From Bacteroidales bacterium (GTDB lineage: Bacteria; Bacteroidota; Bacteroidia; Bacteroidales; UBA932), in NCBI GenBank assembly GCA_016287075.1, contig JAEEVC010000015.1, positions 1 through 64,000 on the forward strand: a stretch of DNA of 64,000 bases, given 5' to 3'. Every line of letters starts with the position of its first letter. Position 1 is the first letter of the stretch. The notes beneath the pieces were generated by a model that saw nothing but the letters and a program-made list of their open reading frames with translations, was not told the DNA's origin and ran no database searches. The position numbers and the translations under genes were made by a program. Below are positions 34,841-43,137 of this stretch, one piece after another.

Positions 34841-35977
34841 CTATCTTCCCTTGTACATCTCCTCGTAATACTTCTGGTACTCCCCGCTTGTGACGTTGTC
34901 CAGCCAGTCCTGGTTGTCCAGGTACCAGCGGACGGTCTTTTCCAAGCCTTCCTCGAACTGGAGCGACGGTTCCCAGCCGAGCTCCTTCTGGAGCTTCGTG
35001 GAGTCGATCGCGTAGCGGAGGTCGTGGCCGGCACGGTCCGTGACATACGTAATGAGATCGTCATCAGCACCTTCCGGACGGCCGAGGAGGCGGTCCGTGG
35101 TACGGATGAGCGCCTTGACGATGTCGATGTTCTTCCACTCGTTGAAGCCGCCGATGTTGTAGGTCTCGGCAACCTTGCCTTCATGGAAGATCAGGTCGAT
35201 GGCCCGGGCGTGGTCTTCCACATAAAGCCAGTCGCGGACGTTTTCGCCCTTCCCGTAGACCGGAAGCGGCTTGCGGTGGCGGATATTGTTGATGAACAGC
35301 GGAATCAGTTTCTCCGGGAACTGGTAGGGGCCATAATTGTTCGAGCAGTTGGTCACGACGGTCGGCATGCCGTAAGTGTCGTGGAAAGCGCGGACGAAAT
35401 GGTCGCTGGAGGCCTTGGCGGCGCTGTACGGGCTGTGAGGCTGGTACTTCAGGTCTTCGGTGAAGAACTGCTCGCCGTATGCCAGGTGATGACTGCCGGA
35501 GGAGGCTTTCGTCGTGAAAGGCGGCTCGATCCCCTCCGGATGGGTCATTTCCAAGGCGCCGTACACCTCGTCCGTGGAAATATGGTAGAAGCGCTTGCCT
35601 TCATATTTCTCCGGCAGGCTTTCCCAGTAAAGGCGGGCCGCCTGCAGGAGGGAAAGCGTTCCCAGCACGTTCGTGCGTGCAAAGGTGAAGGGGTCCTTGA
35701 TGGAACGGTCGACGTGGCTCTCCGCCGCAAGGTGGATGACCCCGTCGACGCGCTCTTCCCGCATCAGGGCCAGCACGCCGTCGAAATCACAGATGTCCAT
35801 CCGGACGAAGCGGTAATTCGGACGGTCTTCGATATCCTTGAGGTTCGCGAGATTGCCCGCGTAGGTCAGTTTGTCCAGGTTGATGATCCGGTAGTCCGGA
35901 TACTTGTTCACAAGAAGCCGCACGACGTGGCTGCCGATGAATCCGGCGCCGCCGGTGACGAGGATCGTTCTGTTCAT
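34841..35977 (-). CDS. rmlB: dTDP-glucose 4,6-dehydratase
   Basis: The 378-residue SDR enzyme has ILVTGGAGFIGSHVVRLLV, HLAAESHVDRSIKDP, ISTDEVYGALEM and YSAAKASSDHFVRAF (YxxxK). The later NCSNNYGPYQFPEKLIPLFINN and RDWLYVEDHARAI confirm RmlB. It makes dTDP-4-keto-6-deoxyglucose, the second step to dTDP-L-rhamnose. It overlaps rmlC by 4 bases and abuts the flippase. Confidence 0.96.
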   Translation of the reverse strand: MNRTILVTGGAGFIGSHVVRLLVNKYPDYRIINLDKLTYAGNLANLKDIEDRPNYRFVRMDICDFDGVLALMREERVDGVIHLAAESHVDRSIKDPFTFARTNVLGTLSLLQAARLYWESLPEKYEGKRFYHISTDEVYGALEMTHPEGIEPPFTTKASSGSHHLAYGEQFFTEDLKYQPHSPYSAAKASSDHFVRAFHDTYGMPTVVTNCSNNYGPYQFPEKLIPLFINNIRHRKPLPVYGKGENVRDWLYVEDHARAIDLIFHEGKVAETYNIGGFNEWKNIDIVKALIRTTDRLLGRPEGADDDLITYVTDRAGHDLRYAIDSTKLQKELGWEPSLQFEEGLEKTVRWYLDNQDWLDNVTSGEYQKYYEEMYKGR

Positions 35978-36510
35978 AACTCTCTCAGCAAGGGATGATT
36001 CCGGTCTTTCGCGGAAAGCAGGACGCGGTCGGCGGGAATCCGCCAGTCGATGGCGAGGTCCGGATCGTCCCAGGCCACGGCACCCTCCGCTTCCGGATGG
36101 TAATAATTGTCACATTTATATTGGAACACAGCCGTTTCCGAAAGGACGGAGAAGCCATGTGCGAATCCGCGGGGGATGAACAGCTGCCGGTGGTTCTCCC
36201 CGGTGAGTTCGACGGAAGCATGCCGGCCATAGGTCGGAGACCCCGGACGGAGATCTACCGCCACGTCGAGGACGCGGCCTTCGACAACCCGGACGAGCTT
36301 CGCCTGCGCCCACTCCCCTTTCTGGAAATGGAGACCGCGCACGACGCCGTAGGAGGAACGGCTTTCGTTGTCCTGGACAAAGTCCACCTCGCCGACGGCA
36401 TCGGTGAAGGCCTTGCGGTTGAAGGCCTCGAAGAAATAACCCCGGCTGTCGCCGAAAACGCGCGGCTCCAGGATCAGGAGGCCGGGGATACCGGTTTCAA
36501 TGACATTCAT
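35974..36510 (-). CDS. rmlC: dTDP-4-dehydrorhamnose 3,5-epimerase
   Basis: This 178-residue cupin has the start MNVIETGIPGLLILEPRVFGDSRGYF and the catalytic segment FVQDNESRSSYGVVRGLHFQKGEWAQAKLVRVVEG. LFIPRGFAHGFSVLSE (active-site His/Tyr region) and YKCDNYYHPEAEGAVAWDDP follow. I use the ATG at 36510 because it overlaps rmlD by 4 bases; the track start is 5 codons earlier. It is the third step of dTDP-L-rhamnose synthesis. Confidence 0.96.
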   Translation of the reverse strand: MNVIETGIPGLLILEPRVFGDSRGYFFEAFNRKAFTDAVGEVDFVQDNESRSSYGVVRGLHFQKGEWAQAKLVRVVEGRVLDVAVDLRPGSPTYGRHASVELTGENHRQLFIPRGFAHGFSVLSETAVFQYKCDNYYHPEAEGAVAWDDPDLAIDWRIPADRVLLSAKDRNHPLLREL

Positions 36511-37379
36511 AACCTTTCCATGCATTTTTTCAGGGAGTCATACCAGTGCGGGACCGTGATCCCGAAGGTCTGCTTCACCAGGGTTTTGTCCAGGACGGAA
36601 AAATGCGGCCGGCGGGCCTTGGAGGGGAATTCGTCGCTGTGGCATGGCCGGATGTCGCAGGTGTTGCCGCTCAGGTCGCGGATGGCGCAGGCGAAATCAT
36701 ACCAGGAGCAGACCCCCTCGTTCGAATAATGGTAAACGCCGGTCTTTCCGAGCTGTCCGGTTTCGATGACATGCAGGATCAGCGCTGCCAGGTCGGCCGC
36801 ATACGTCGGTGTGCCCACCTGGTCGAAAACCACGTTCAGGCTGTCCCTGTCCGCCGTCAGCTGGCGCATCGTCTTGACGAAATTCTTCCCGAAGGGGGAA
36901 TAGAGCCAGGCCGTCCGGAACAGGATGTACCGGCACCCGGCGTCTTTCACGGCCTGTTCTCCCTGGAGTTTCGTGACGCCGTACACCCCAAGCGGGTCCG
37001 TCGGCCAGTCCTCCCGACAGGGCAGGCAGCGCTCTCCCTGGAAAACGTAGTCCGTCGAGATATGGATGAGCGTCGCCCCGCGCTCCTTCGCCGCCTCGGC
37101 GAGGATGCCGGGGGCGACATGGTTCAGCAGGTCCGCGAGGGCGTAATCATCCTCCGCTTTGTCCACGTTCGTATAGGCCGCGCAGTTGACAATCAAGTCG
37201 ATCCGCTCGGAATCGCAGATCAGCCGGACGGCATCCCGGTTCGTGATGTCGAGGTAGGTGGTATCGACACCCGGAATCCGGGAGACATCCGTAAAGAGGA
37301 AACGGTGGGCGGAGCGGAGCGAGGCTTCGCGCAGTTCCGTCCCAAGCTGGCCGTTGGCACCGGTAACAAGGATGTTCAT
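36507..37379 (-). CDS. rmlD: dTDP-4-dehydrorhamnose reductase
   Basis: The 290-residue SDR enzyme starts MNILVTGANGQLGTELRE at 37379; the extra 22 residues of the track frame have no family match. NCAAYTNVDKAEDDYALAD, HISTDYVFQGE, YGVTKLQGEQAV (YxxxK) and FRTAWLYSPFGKNFVKTM are diagnostic. It carries out the last step of dTDP-L-rhamnose synthesis. About 100 bases separate it from cpsB, with a short inverted repeat (CTCCTGtcCAGGAG) but no clear promoter, so it probably belongs to the wza operon. Confidence 0.95.
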   Translation of the reverse strand: MNILVTGANGQLGTELREASLRSAHRFLFTDVSRIPGVDTTYLDITNRDAVRLICDSERIDLIVNCAAYTNVDKAEDDYALADLLNHVAPGILAEAAKERGATLIHISTDYVFQGERCLPCREDWPTDPLGVYGVTKLQGEQAVKDAGCRYILFRTAWLYSPFGKNFVKTMRQLTADRDSLNVVFDQVGTPTYAADLAALILHVIETGQLGKTGVYHYSNEGVCSWYDFACAIRDLSGNTCDIRPCHSDEFPSKARRPHFSVLDKTLVKQTFGITVPHWYDSLKKCMERL

Positions 37380-37479
37380 AAATATAAAATACTCCCATTC
37401 CCCCGGCTTCCTGAAGCAGTCGAGGGGATGAATCCCGCGGCGCAAACTCCTGTCCAGGAGCGCTTTCCGAGGGATTTAT

Positions 37480-38205
37480 CTACTCTTGCCCGGCCTCACG
37501 ACACATCAGGTCGGAGAGCAGGCCGATCGTCTTCTTGTCCAGGACCTTCTTCGTGTCCTGCTCCTGCAGGGCATGGAAACGGTGGCAATCCGATCCCACC
37601 ATGCAGTACCATCCGCGGCCGAGCAAATACTCCGCCCGCTCCTTCGAATCATTCCGGTAGGAGCCGACGATCGACGGAAGGTTCAGTTGCAGCAAGACGC
37701 CCATCTCATGGAGGCGCTTGTAATCATCTTTCCGCATGTAGCGGTATCTTTCCGGATGGGCCAGGATGGGGCGGTATCCGGCCGCCAGCGTCCGCTCGAG
37801 CACACCCCATAGGTCAATAGGCGGAGACCAGGTCGAAGTTTCAACCATCACGTGATCTTCGCCGTGCGTCAGCAGGTCTTTGGCGGCGAGGCGTTCCTCA
37901 TAGAGGTTGTCCATCATGTATTCGGCGGCCAGCCCGAAAGACAGGCCGCCCTTGTATATGGCCGACAGTTCGGCAAAGCGCTGCCGGATGCCGTCCGTGG
38001 TATTCGGCACATCCTCCATCACATGGGGGGTGAACCAAAGGGTTTTCAGGCCCTGTTCCTCCAGCCAGGCGAGGATGGAGAGGGAATCTTCCGGCGTCTT
38101 GACCCCGTCGTCGAGGCCATAGAGGATATGGCTGTGGTTGTCGACGGCGCCCTGGAGCAGGCCGCTGCCGACAACCGAGTCTTTATTCCGGAAGAGTCCG
38201 AACAT
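37480..38205 (-). CDS. CpsB/YwqE-type tyrosine phosphatase (PHP fold)
   Basis: The 241-residue protein has the PHP metal-binding motifs DNHSHILYGLDDG, a middle acidic/His segment (TPHVMED), LAHPERYRYM and VGSDCHRFHAL. CpsB/Wzb-like phosphatases dephosphorylate the tyrosine cluster of the Wzc-type kinase and so control capsule chain length and export. It lies 5 bases after the kinase gene, whose C-terminus carries eight Tyr-Gly pairs. Confidence 0.93.
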   Translation of the reverse strand: MFGLFRNKDSVVGSGLLQGAVDNHSHILYGLDDGVKTPEDSLSILAWLEEQGLKTLWFTPHVMEDVPNTTDGIRQRFAELSAIYKGGLSFGLAAEYMMDNLYEERLAAKDLLTHGEDHVMVETSTWSPPIDLWGVLERTLAAGYRPILAHPERYRYMRKDDYKRLHEMGVLLQLNLPSIVGSYRNDSKERAEYLLGRGWYCMVGSDCHRFHALQEQDTKKVLDKKTIGLLSDLMCREAGQE

Positions 38206-38210
38206 CCCGC

Positions 38211-40634
38211 CTATGCCTTCTTGTCTTCCTCTCCCGTCGAACCGTAGCCGTAGCCATAGCCGTAACCATAGCCGTAGCCATAGCCATAGCCCTTTGCCTG
38301 ATAGGTATCGACACCGTTGAGGATGATGGCCATGCGGTTATACTTCCCGTCCTCGTGCATCGTTTCAACGGCAGGGAGCGCACGCTTGTCGAACATCTCC
38401 GCCCTGATGATGAACAGCGAGATGTCGGCGCAAGGGGCGACGATGGAGGTATCCGCCACCAGGTCGACCGGAGGGCAGTCCAGGAAAACATAGTCGAACT
38501 TGTCGCGCAGACCGTTGATCATCTCGGAGAAACGGTCGGAGACCAGCAGTTCCGCAGGGTTCGGAGGGAGGGAACCGACCGGCAGCAGGAAGAGCGAATC
38601 CTGGACGGTACGGATGGACGAAAGGAGGTCGTCGTGCTTGCCGTTGAGATAGGAGGCGACGCCGGACGAATTCATTTTCAGCGTCTTGCTGAGGGTCGCC
38701 TTACGAAGGTCCAGGTCGACCATCAGGACCCTCGAGCCCTTCAGGGCCATCGAAGCGGCGAGGTTCAGCATGGTGAAGGTCTTACCGGCATTGGGATTGA
38801 ACGAGGTCGTCAGGATCACCTTGTCGTTGCCGGAACCCGAATGGATCATCAGGTCGAGGTTGGTACGCAGGACGCGGAAGGCCTCGTTGATCATGTCACG
38901 CTTGCCGCTCTGGACATAGACCCGGGTATGGGTGTCGTCGAACTTGTCCGCCCGCAGGCGCTGCCAGTAATTGCCGTTGATACCGATCTGGGGAATCTCC
39001 GCCAGGAACGGCGTGGAGAGGGTAGCCAGGTCATTGCGGCCGTGGACGGCGTTGTCAAGAACCTTGCGCACGTAGAAGTAGGCGAAAGGAATGCCGAATC
39101 CGAGCACGAGGGAAATCAGGATGATCATCACCCGGTTCGGAGCGACCGGCTTGGACGTACCGGTAGGCCGCTGGATCAGACGGGTGTTTCCGACGGTCAG
39201 CAGGCTCTGGAGTTCATTTTCCTCCCGTTTCTGGAGCAGGAAGATGTAGAGCTGCTCCTTGACCTTCTGCTGGCGCTCGATGGAGAGGAGTTCAAGTTCC
39301 TGTCCGGACGTGGAAGAAAGGCGGCTCAGGATGTCACGTTCCTGATTGTTGATCTTGTTGACCTCCAGCTGGAGCATGGAAATCAAATTGTCGATGGAGC
39401 GGTTGATGGAGACCTTGTAGGCGTCCAGCGTGTTGTTCAGGTCCTGCACCAGCGGGTTGGCCGCACTCGACAGGGCCAGAAGGCGCTCCCGTTCCAGGTA
39501 GGCGCGGTTGTATTCCGCGATCTGCAACTCCACCTTGTCGCCTTCGATTCCCATATTGGCGGGAATCATGTCGTCCGCGTGGGTGGGATCGTTGATCCAG
39601 CTCTTGATCGAACGGGCCACTTCCAACTGCTTGGATTTCTCGAAGGCCTGGGTCGAATAGATGCTGGACTGCTGGATGATGGCGTTGGCCGTAGACTGGA
39701 TGTTCGTCAGGCCGTGGGCTTCCTTGTAGTCCTTCAGGTCGGATTCGATGCCGCCCAGTTCCCTTTCAATGACATTCAGACGGTCGTTGATGAACTCGGA
39801 GGTATTGCGGGCGGAACGGTTCTTGTCCGTCACCCACATGTCATTGTAAATGTCCAGCAACGTCGAAAGGATGCTTTCGGCGCGGGCCGGGAAAACATCC
39901 TGCAGGGAAAGGACGACGACGGAAGACTGCTTGCTGGAGAGGGACGAAGTCAGCCGGCCGCAATAACTCTTGGCACGGACGGCGGCGGGGACCCAGGAGA
40001 TGGAAATCACGTCGTTCCAATCACTTATATGCGATGTCGGGATAAAATACAGCGGGCCCACGGGCGTCTGGATGGTGTCGTTCAGGACACCGTCAATCCG
40101 CTCCTTGGACAGCGGTTCTTTCCCGACGTGGAACGACTCGAGGCGGAAGGAGTTCTCGCCGGTCTTGACCAGGTCGAAGGAGAAGGAGGACGCGGTGACA
40201 GGCTGGCAGATCGTCATTTCGACCGGCGTGTTCTTGTACATCTCGCGCCAACGGAAGAACTGCCTGTCCACGTACATCGTTTCCAGATTCAGCCGCTCGA
40301 CCACCTGCTCCATCAGGTCCGGGGAGGCGAAGGCCTCAACCTCGTTATCGACATTGGTGCCCTGGGAATAACGGCGGTAGCCGCCCGTAAAGGCCGTCAG
40401 GTCCCGCATCATCGAGTTCTGCGAATCTTCGTCCACGATGACCTTTTCCGTCCGGACGAAGGAATTCGGAATCTTATAAAGGCGCATTCCCGCAAAGGCG
40501 AGGAACACCAGGAGCGAGAAGATGTACCACCATTTGTGTTCCCAGATCAAGCCCCAGAGATCGGACATCTGCAGGGACTTCTCTTCATCTGTATTCGTTA
40601 CGACGGGAAGGGCGTTCTGTTTTGCGTCAGCCAT
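38211..40634 (-). CDS. Wzc-like polysaccharide co-polymerase / tyrosine autokinase
   Basis: The 807-residue inner-membrane protein has an N-terminal Wzz domain with two membrane helices (WWYIFSLLVFLAFAG near residue 36; MIILISLVLGFGIPFAYFYV near 500) enclosing a long periplasmic coiled-coil. A C-terminal bacterial tyrosine kinase follows, with Walker A TTSFNPNAGKTFTMLNLA, Walker A' VLMVDLDLRKATLSK and Walker B FDYVFLDCPPVDLVADT. The tail holds a (Tyr-Gly) repeat with eight tyrosines, the autophosphorylation cluster, then STGEEDKKA. It works with Wza and CpsB to set chain length and move the glycan out. Confidence 0.95.
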   Translation of the reverse strand: MADAKQNALPVVTNTDEEKSLQMSDLWGLIWEHKWWYIFSLLVFLAFAGMRLYKIPNSFVRTEKVIVDEDSQNSMMRDLTAFTGGYRRYSQGTNVDNEVEAFASPDLMEQVVERLNLETMYVDRQFFRWREMYKNTPVEMTICQPVTASSFSFDLVKTGENSFRLESFHVGKEPLSKERIDGVLNDTIQTPVGPLYFIPTSHISDWNDVISISWVPAAVRAKSYCGRLTSSLSSKQSSVVVLSLQDVFPARAESILSTLLDIYNDMWVTDKNRSARNTSEFINDRLNVIERELGGIESDLKDYKEAHGLTNIQSTANAIIQQSSIYSTQAFEKSKQLEVARSIKSWINDPTHADDMIPANMGIEGDKVELQIAEYNRAYLERERLLALSSAANPLVQDLNNTLDAYKVSINRSIDNLISMLQLEVNKINNQERDILSRLSSTSGQELELLSIERQQKVKEQLYIFLLQKREENELQSLLTVGNTRLIQRPTGTSKPVAPNRVMIILISLVLGFGIPFAYFYVRKVLDNAVHGRNDLATLSTPFLAEIPQIGINGNYWQRLRADKFDDTHTRVYVQSGKRDMINEAFRVLRTNLDLMIHSGSGNDKVILTTSFNPNAGKTFTMLNLAASMALKGSRVLMVDLDLRKATLSKTLKMNSSGVASYLNGKHDDLLSSIRTVQDSLFLLPVGSLPPNPAELLVSDRFSEMINGLRDKFDYVFLDCPPVDLVADTSIVAPCADISLFIIRAEMFDKRALPAVETMHEDGKYNRMAIILNGVDTYQAKGYGYGYGYGYGYGYGYGSTGEEDKKA
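38241..38291 (-). repeat. Hexanucleotide repeat coding the Wzc Tyr-Gly tail
   Basis: Eight TAT/TAC-GGC/GGT units in a row (for example ccatagccgtagcc on the plus strand) encode a (Tyr-Gly)x8 tail. The 6-base period keeps frame when units are gained or lost, so the number of phosphorylatable tyrosines could vary between strains. Confidence 0.92.
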
Positions 40635-40662
40635 ATTGCGTTGAGATAAAAGGATTCTGTGT

Positions 40663-41472
40663 CTATCGGGTCATGGTAATGATGAGGTTCGCGACCGTGA
40701 TGGCGATGGAACCGAGGGAAATCCAGAACGAACCGGACTTGAAGTAGTTCTCGTTGATCGTGGACTGGCCGGCGCGGACCTCGTTCGGCGTCACGTAAAT
40801 GACGTCGTTCTGCTGAAGATAGTAGGCGGGGGAATCGAACATGTCGCTCCGGGTCAGGTTGACCTCGTAGGTGTTCCGCTTGCCTCCCTGCTCCCGGATG
40901 ACCATCACGTTGTCGCGGCGGCCGTAGATCGTCAGGTCGTGGGCCAGAGCCAGCGCCTGAAGCAGCGTTATCTTGTCTCCGGACACCGCATAGGTACCCG
41001 GATTCGTCACCTCGCCCAGGACGGAAATCTTGAAGTTCAGGTATTCGACGGTCACGACGGCATCCCTCAGGAGGCCTTTTTCCGACAGTTTATCGGCAAT
41101 CAGGTCCTGCAGCTCCCAGCGGCTCATACCCGAAACGTAGAGTTTGCCAAGGGCCGGGAAAATGATGTATCCGTCGTTATCGACCACATATCCGGAGATA
41201 TACTGGCCGCCGCCGCCGCCGAACTCGGAACCGGCGAAATACGACGCGATGGACTTGTTGAACTGGAACGAGAGTTTCGGATCGGCGCTGTTGACGACGA
41301 TCGAAAGCTGGTCCTGCGGCTGGATGATGATTCCCTTGTTGACCGCCTTGCCGGTCGGGGCGTCCCCGCTGATGTCCTGCAGGTAATTGATGTTCTTGTA
41401 GGTCTCCGGATTACAGGCGGCCACCCCGCCGAGGAGCGCAAGAGCCACGAATAAACGAACTATTTTTCTCAT
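40663..41472 (-). CDS. Wza-like polysaccharide export lipoprotein
   Basis: From the MRKIVRLFVALALLGGVAAC start at 41472 the protein has 269 residues and a lipobox Cys20. The polysaccharide export domain (IIIQPQDQLSIVVNSADPKLSFQFN) and SLBB-type repeats (VLGEVTNPGTYAVSGDKITLLQALALAHDLTIYGRRDNVMVIREQGG) are clear, followed by a C-terminal hydrophobic helix. It should form the outer-membrane exit channel. It is the first gene of the locus; the track start at 41502 lies between the promoter and the real start. Confidence 0.93.
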   Translation of the reverse strand: MRKIVRLFVALALLGGVAACNPETYKNINYLQDISGDAPTGKAVNKGIIIQPQDQLSIVVNSADPKLSFQFNKSIASYFAGSEFGGGGGQYISGYVVDNDGYIIFPALGKLYVSGMSRWELQDLIADKLSEKGLLRDAVVTVEYLNFKISVLGEVTNPGTYAVSGDKITLLQALALAHDLTIYGRRDNVMVIREQGGKRNTYEVNLTRSDMFDSPAYYLQQNDVIYVTPNEVRAGQSTINENYFKSGSFWISLGSIAITVANLIITMTR

Positions 41473-41518
41473 ACGTAGTTTTGTTGTCAAACCAAAGGGC
41501 ATAAAGCCAATATTCGTG

Positions 41519-41550
41519 CAAAAATACTGAATTATTATAAGGAAAGCAAA
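41519..41550 (-). promoter_or_regulatory. Predicted promoter of the capsule operon
   Basis: On the minus strand TTTG, exactly 20 bases, TATTTTTG: a perfect sigma-ABfr promoter upstream of the wza-like gene. The start site should be near 41512, giving a leader of about 40 bases. No invertible repeats flank it and there is no UpxY-like gene, so phase switching as in B. fragilis is not indicated. Confidence 0.8.
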
Positions 41551-41562
41551 AAATTATTTCGC

Positions 41563-41570
41563 TACCTTTG
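41563..41570 (+). promoter_or_regulatory. Predicted -7 box of rnhA
   Basis: TACCTTTG fits TAnnTTTG and ends 10 bases before the rnhA ATG. The -33 part is not clear. Together with the capsule promoter it forms a compact divergent pair. Confidence 0.5.
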
Positions 41571-41580
41571 CAAAACGGAA

Positions 41581-42090
41581 ATGGAAAAGGACAGACCGGT
41601 CATCTATCTCTTCACGGACGGGGCCGCCAGCGGCAACCCCGGTCCGGGCGGGTACGGCGTCGTAATGAAATGCGCCGTCGAAGGCCCGGACGGACAGAAA
41701 CGCCTCGCTGTCAAGGAGATGTCCGGCGGATTCCGCCGCACGACCAACAACCGGATGGAGCTCCTCGCGGTCATCACCGGCCTCGAGGCCATCCGCTGGA
41801 AAAACGCCGAGGTGGAGGTCTGGAGCGATTCCTCCTACGTCGTCAAGGCCGTCAGCGAAGGCTGGCTGGAGAACTGGAAGCGCACGGGGTTCAAGAAGAA
41901 AAAGAACATGGACCTCTGGCTCCGCTTCGATGCCGTCAACAAGCTGCACCGCGTCCGTTTCCACTGGCTGAAAGGCCACGCCGGCCACCCGGAGAACGAG
42001 CGCTGCGACGCGCTCGCCGTGGCGGCATACCACGCGCCGGACCTTCCCGAGGACACCGGCTACACCGAAGAAGAACAAACCCTGATATAG
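41581..42090 (+). CDS. rnhA: Ribonuclease HI
   Basis: The 169-residue protein has all catalytic parts: FTDGAASGNPGPGGYG (first Asp), NNRMELLAVITGL (Glu), VWSDSSYVVKAV (Asp) and WLKGHAGHPENERCDALAV (His and last Asp). It also has the basic handle KRTGFKKKKNMDLW. It removes the RNA strand of RNA-DNA hybrids. It is followed 2 bases later by pdxA. Confidence 0.96.
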   Translation: MEKDRPVIYLFTDGAASGNPGPGGYGVVMKCAVEGPDGQKRLAVKEMSGGFRRTTNNRMELLAVITGLEAIRWKNAEVEVWSDSSYVVKAVSEGWLENWKRTGFKKKKNMDLWLRFDAVNKLHRVRFHWLKGHAGHPENERCDALAVAAYHAPDLPEDTGYTEEEQTLI

Positions 42091-42092
42091 CT

Positions 42093-43133
42093 ATGCAGTA
42101 CAATAGGAAACCCGTCGTCGGCATTACCCAGGGCGACGGAAACGGCATCGGATATGAAGTGATCATCAAGGCCCTCGCGGACAGCCGCATCCTGGAATCC
42201 TTCACCCCCGTCATCTACGGCTCCTCCAAGATCTACGGCTTCTACCGCAAGCAGATCCACGACATCGAGCCCGCCGACACCAACGTCATCTCCTCCGCAA
42301 AGGATGTCCATCCGAAGCGCATCAACATCGTCAACTGCCTGCCCGACAACGTCTATGTCGAGCCCGGCCAAGCGACGCCGGAATCCGCGAAAGCGGCCAT
42401 CCGCTCGCTCCAGGCCGCGGTCCGCGACATCAAGGACGGCCACATCGACGTCCTGGTCACCGCCCCGATCAACAAGCGGGCGATGGTCAGCGAAGGCTTC
42501 GGTTACACCGGCCATACGGAATACCTCCAGAAGGAGTTCGGCTGCGCCGACGTCGCCATGTTCATGGTCAGCGAGCAGCTCCGGATCGGCGTCGTCACCG
42601 GACACATCCCGCTGAAGGACGTCGCCGCCTCCCTGACGAAGGAACGGATCCTCGGCAAACTCCGCCTGATGGACAAGTCGCTCCGCCGCGACTTCGGCAT
42701 CGACGCGCCGAAGATCGCCGTCCTCGGCCTCAATCCCCATTGCGGGGACGGCGGCCTGCTGGGCGATGAAGAGCAGTCCGTCATCCTCCCCGCCGTCCAG
42801 GCGGCACAGGCGGAAGGCATCCTCGCCTTCGGCCCCTACTCCCCCGACGGATACTTCGGGATGGGCCATTACGGCAAGTTCGACGCGACCCTCGCCATGT
42901 ACCACGACCAGGGCCTCGCCCCGTTCAAGGCCCTCTCTTTCCAGGACGGGGTCAATTTCACCGCCGGCCTCCCGATCGTGCGCACGTCCCCGGACCACGG
43001 CACGGCCTACGAACTGGCCGGCCGCGACCAGGCGGACCCGCATTCGATGATGTGTTCGATCTATACCGCCATCGACATCCTCCGCAGCCGCGAGGACTAC
43101 GACGACCTCCACGCCGCGGCGGACAAGCGGTAA
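42093..43133 (+). CDS. pdxA: 4-hydroxythreonine-4-phosphate dehydrogenase
   Basis: The 346-residue enzyme of pyridoxal phosphate synthesis has the start VVGITQGDGNGIGYEV and the metal-binding histidines in GYTGHTEYL, TGHIPLKDV and AMYHDQGLAPFK. LNPHCGDGGLLGDEE and TSPDHGTAYELAG follow. The track frame from 41568 reads rnhA in another frame, so I use the ATG at 42093. It converges on the ABC exporter gene with 4 bases between the stops. Confidence 0.95.
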   Translation: MQYNRKPVVGITQGDGNGIGYEVIIKALADSRILESFTPVIYGSSKIYGFYRKQIHDIEPADTNVISSAKDVHPKRINIVNCLPDNVYVEPGQATPESAKAAIRSLQAAVRDIKDGHIDVLVTAPINKRAMVSEGFGYTGHTEYLQKEFGCADVAMFMVSEQLRIGVVTGHIPLKDVAASLTKERILGKLRLMDKSLRRDFGIDAPKIAVLGLNPHCGDGGLLGDEEQSVILPAVQAAQAEGILAFGPYSPDGYFGMGHYGKFDATLAMYHDQGLAPFKALSFQDGVNFTAGLPIVRTSPDHGTAYELAGRDQADPHSMMCSIYTAIDILRSREDYDDLHAAADKR

Positions 43134-43137
43134 AGTG

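Noticed and set aside
38355-40649. 764-residue plus-strand frame
   Set aside because: Antisense to the Wzc-like gene, which has all kinase motifs; shadow frame.
41519-41570. Invertible (phase-variable) capsule promoter
   Set aside because: I looked for inverted repeats flanking the promoter and for a nearby invertase gene and found neither.
41568-43133. 521-residue start of the pdxA frame
   Set aside because: The first 175 codons read rnhA in the wrong frame; pdxA starts at 42093.
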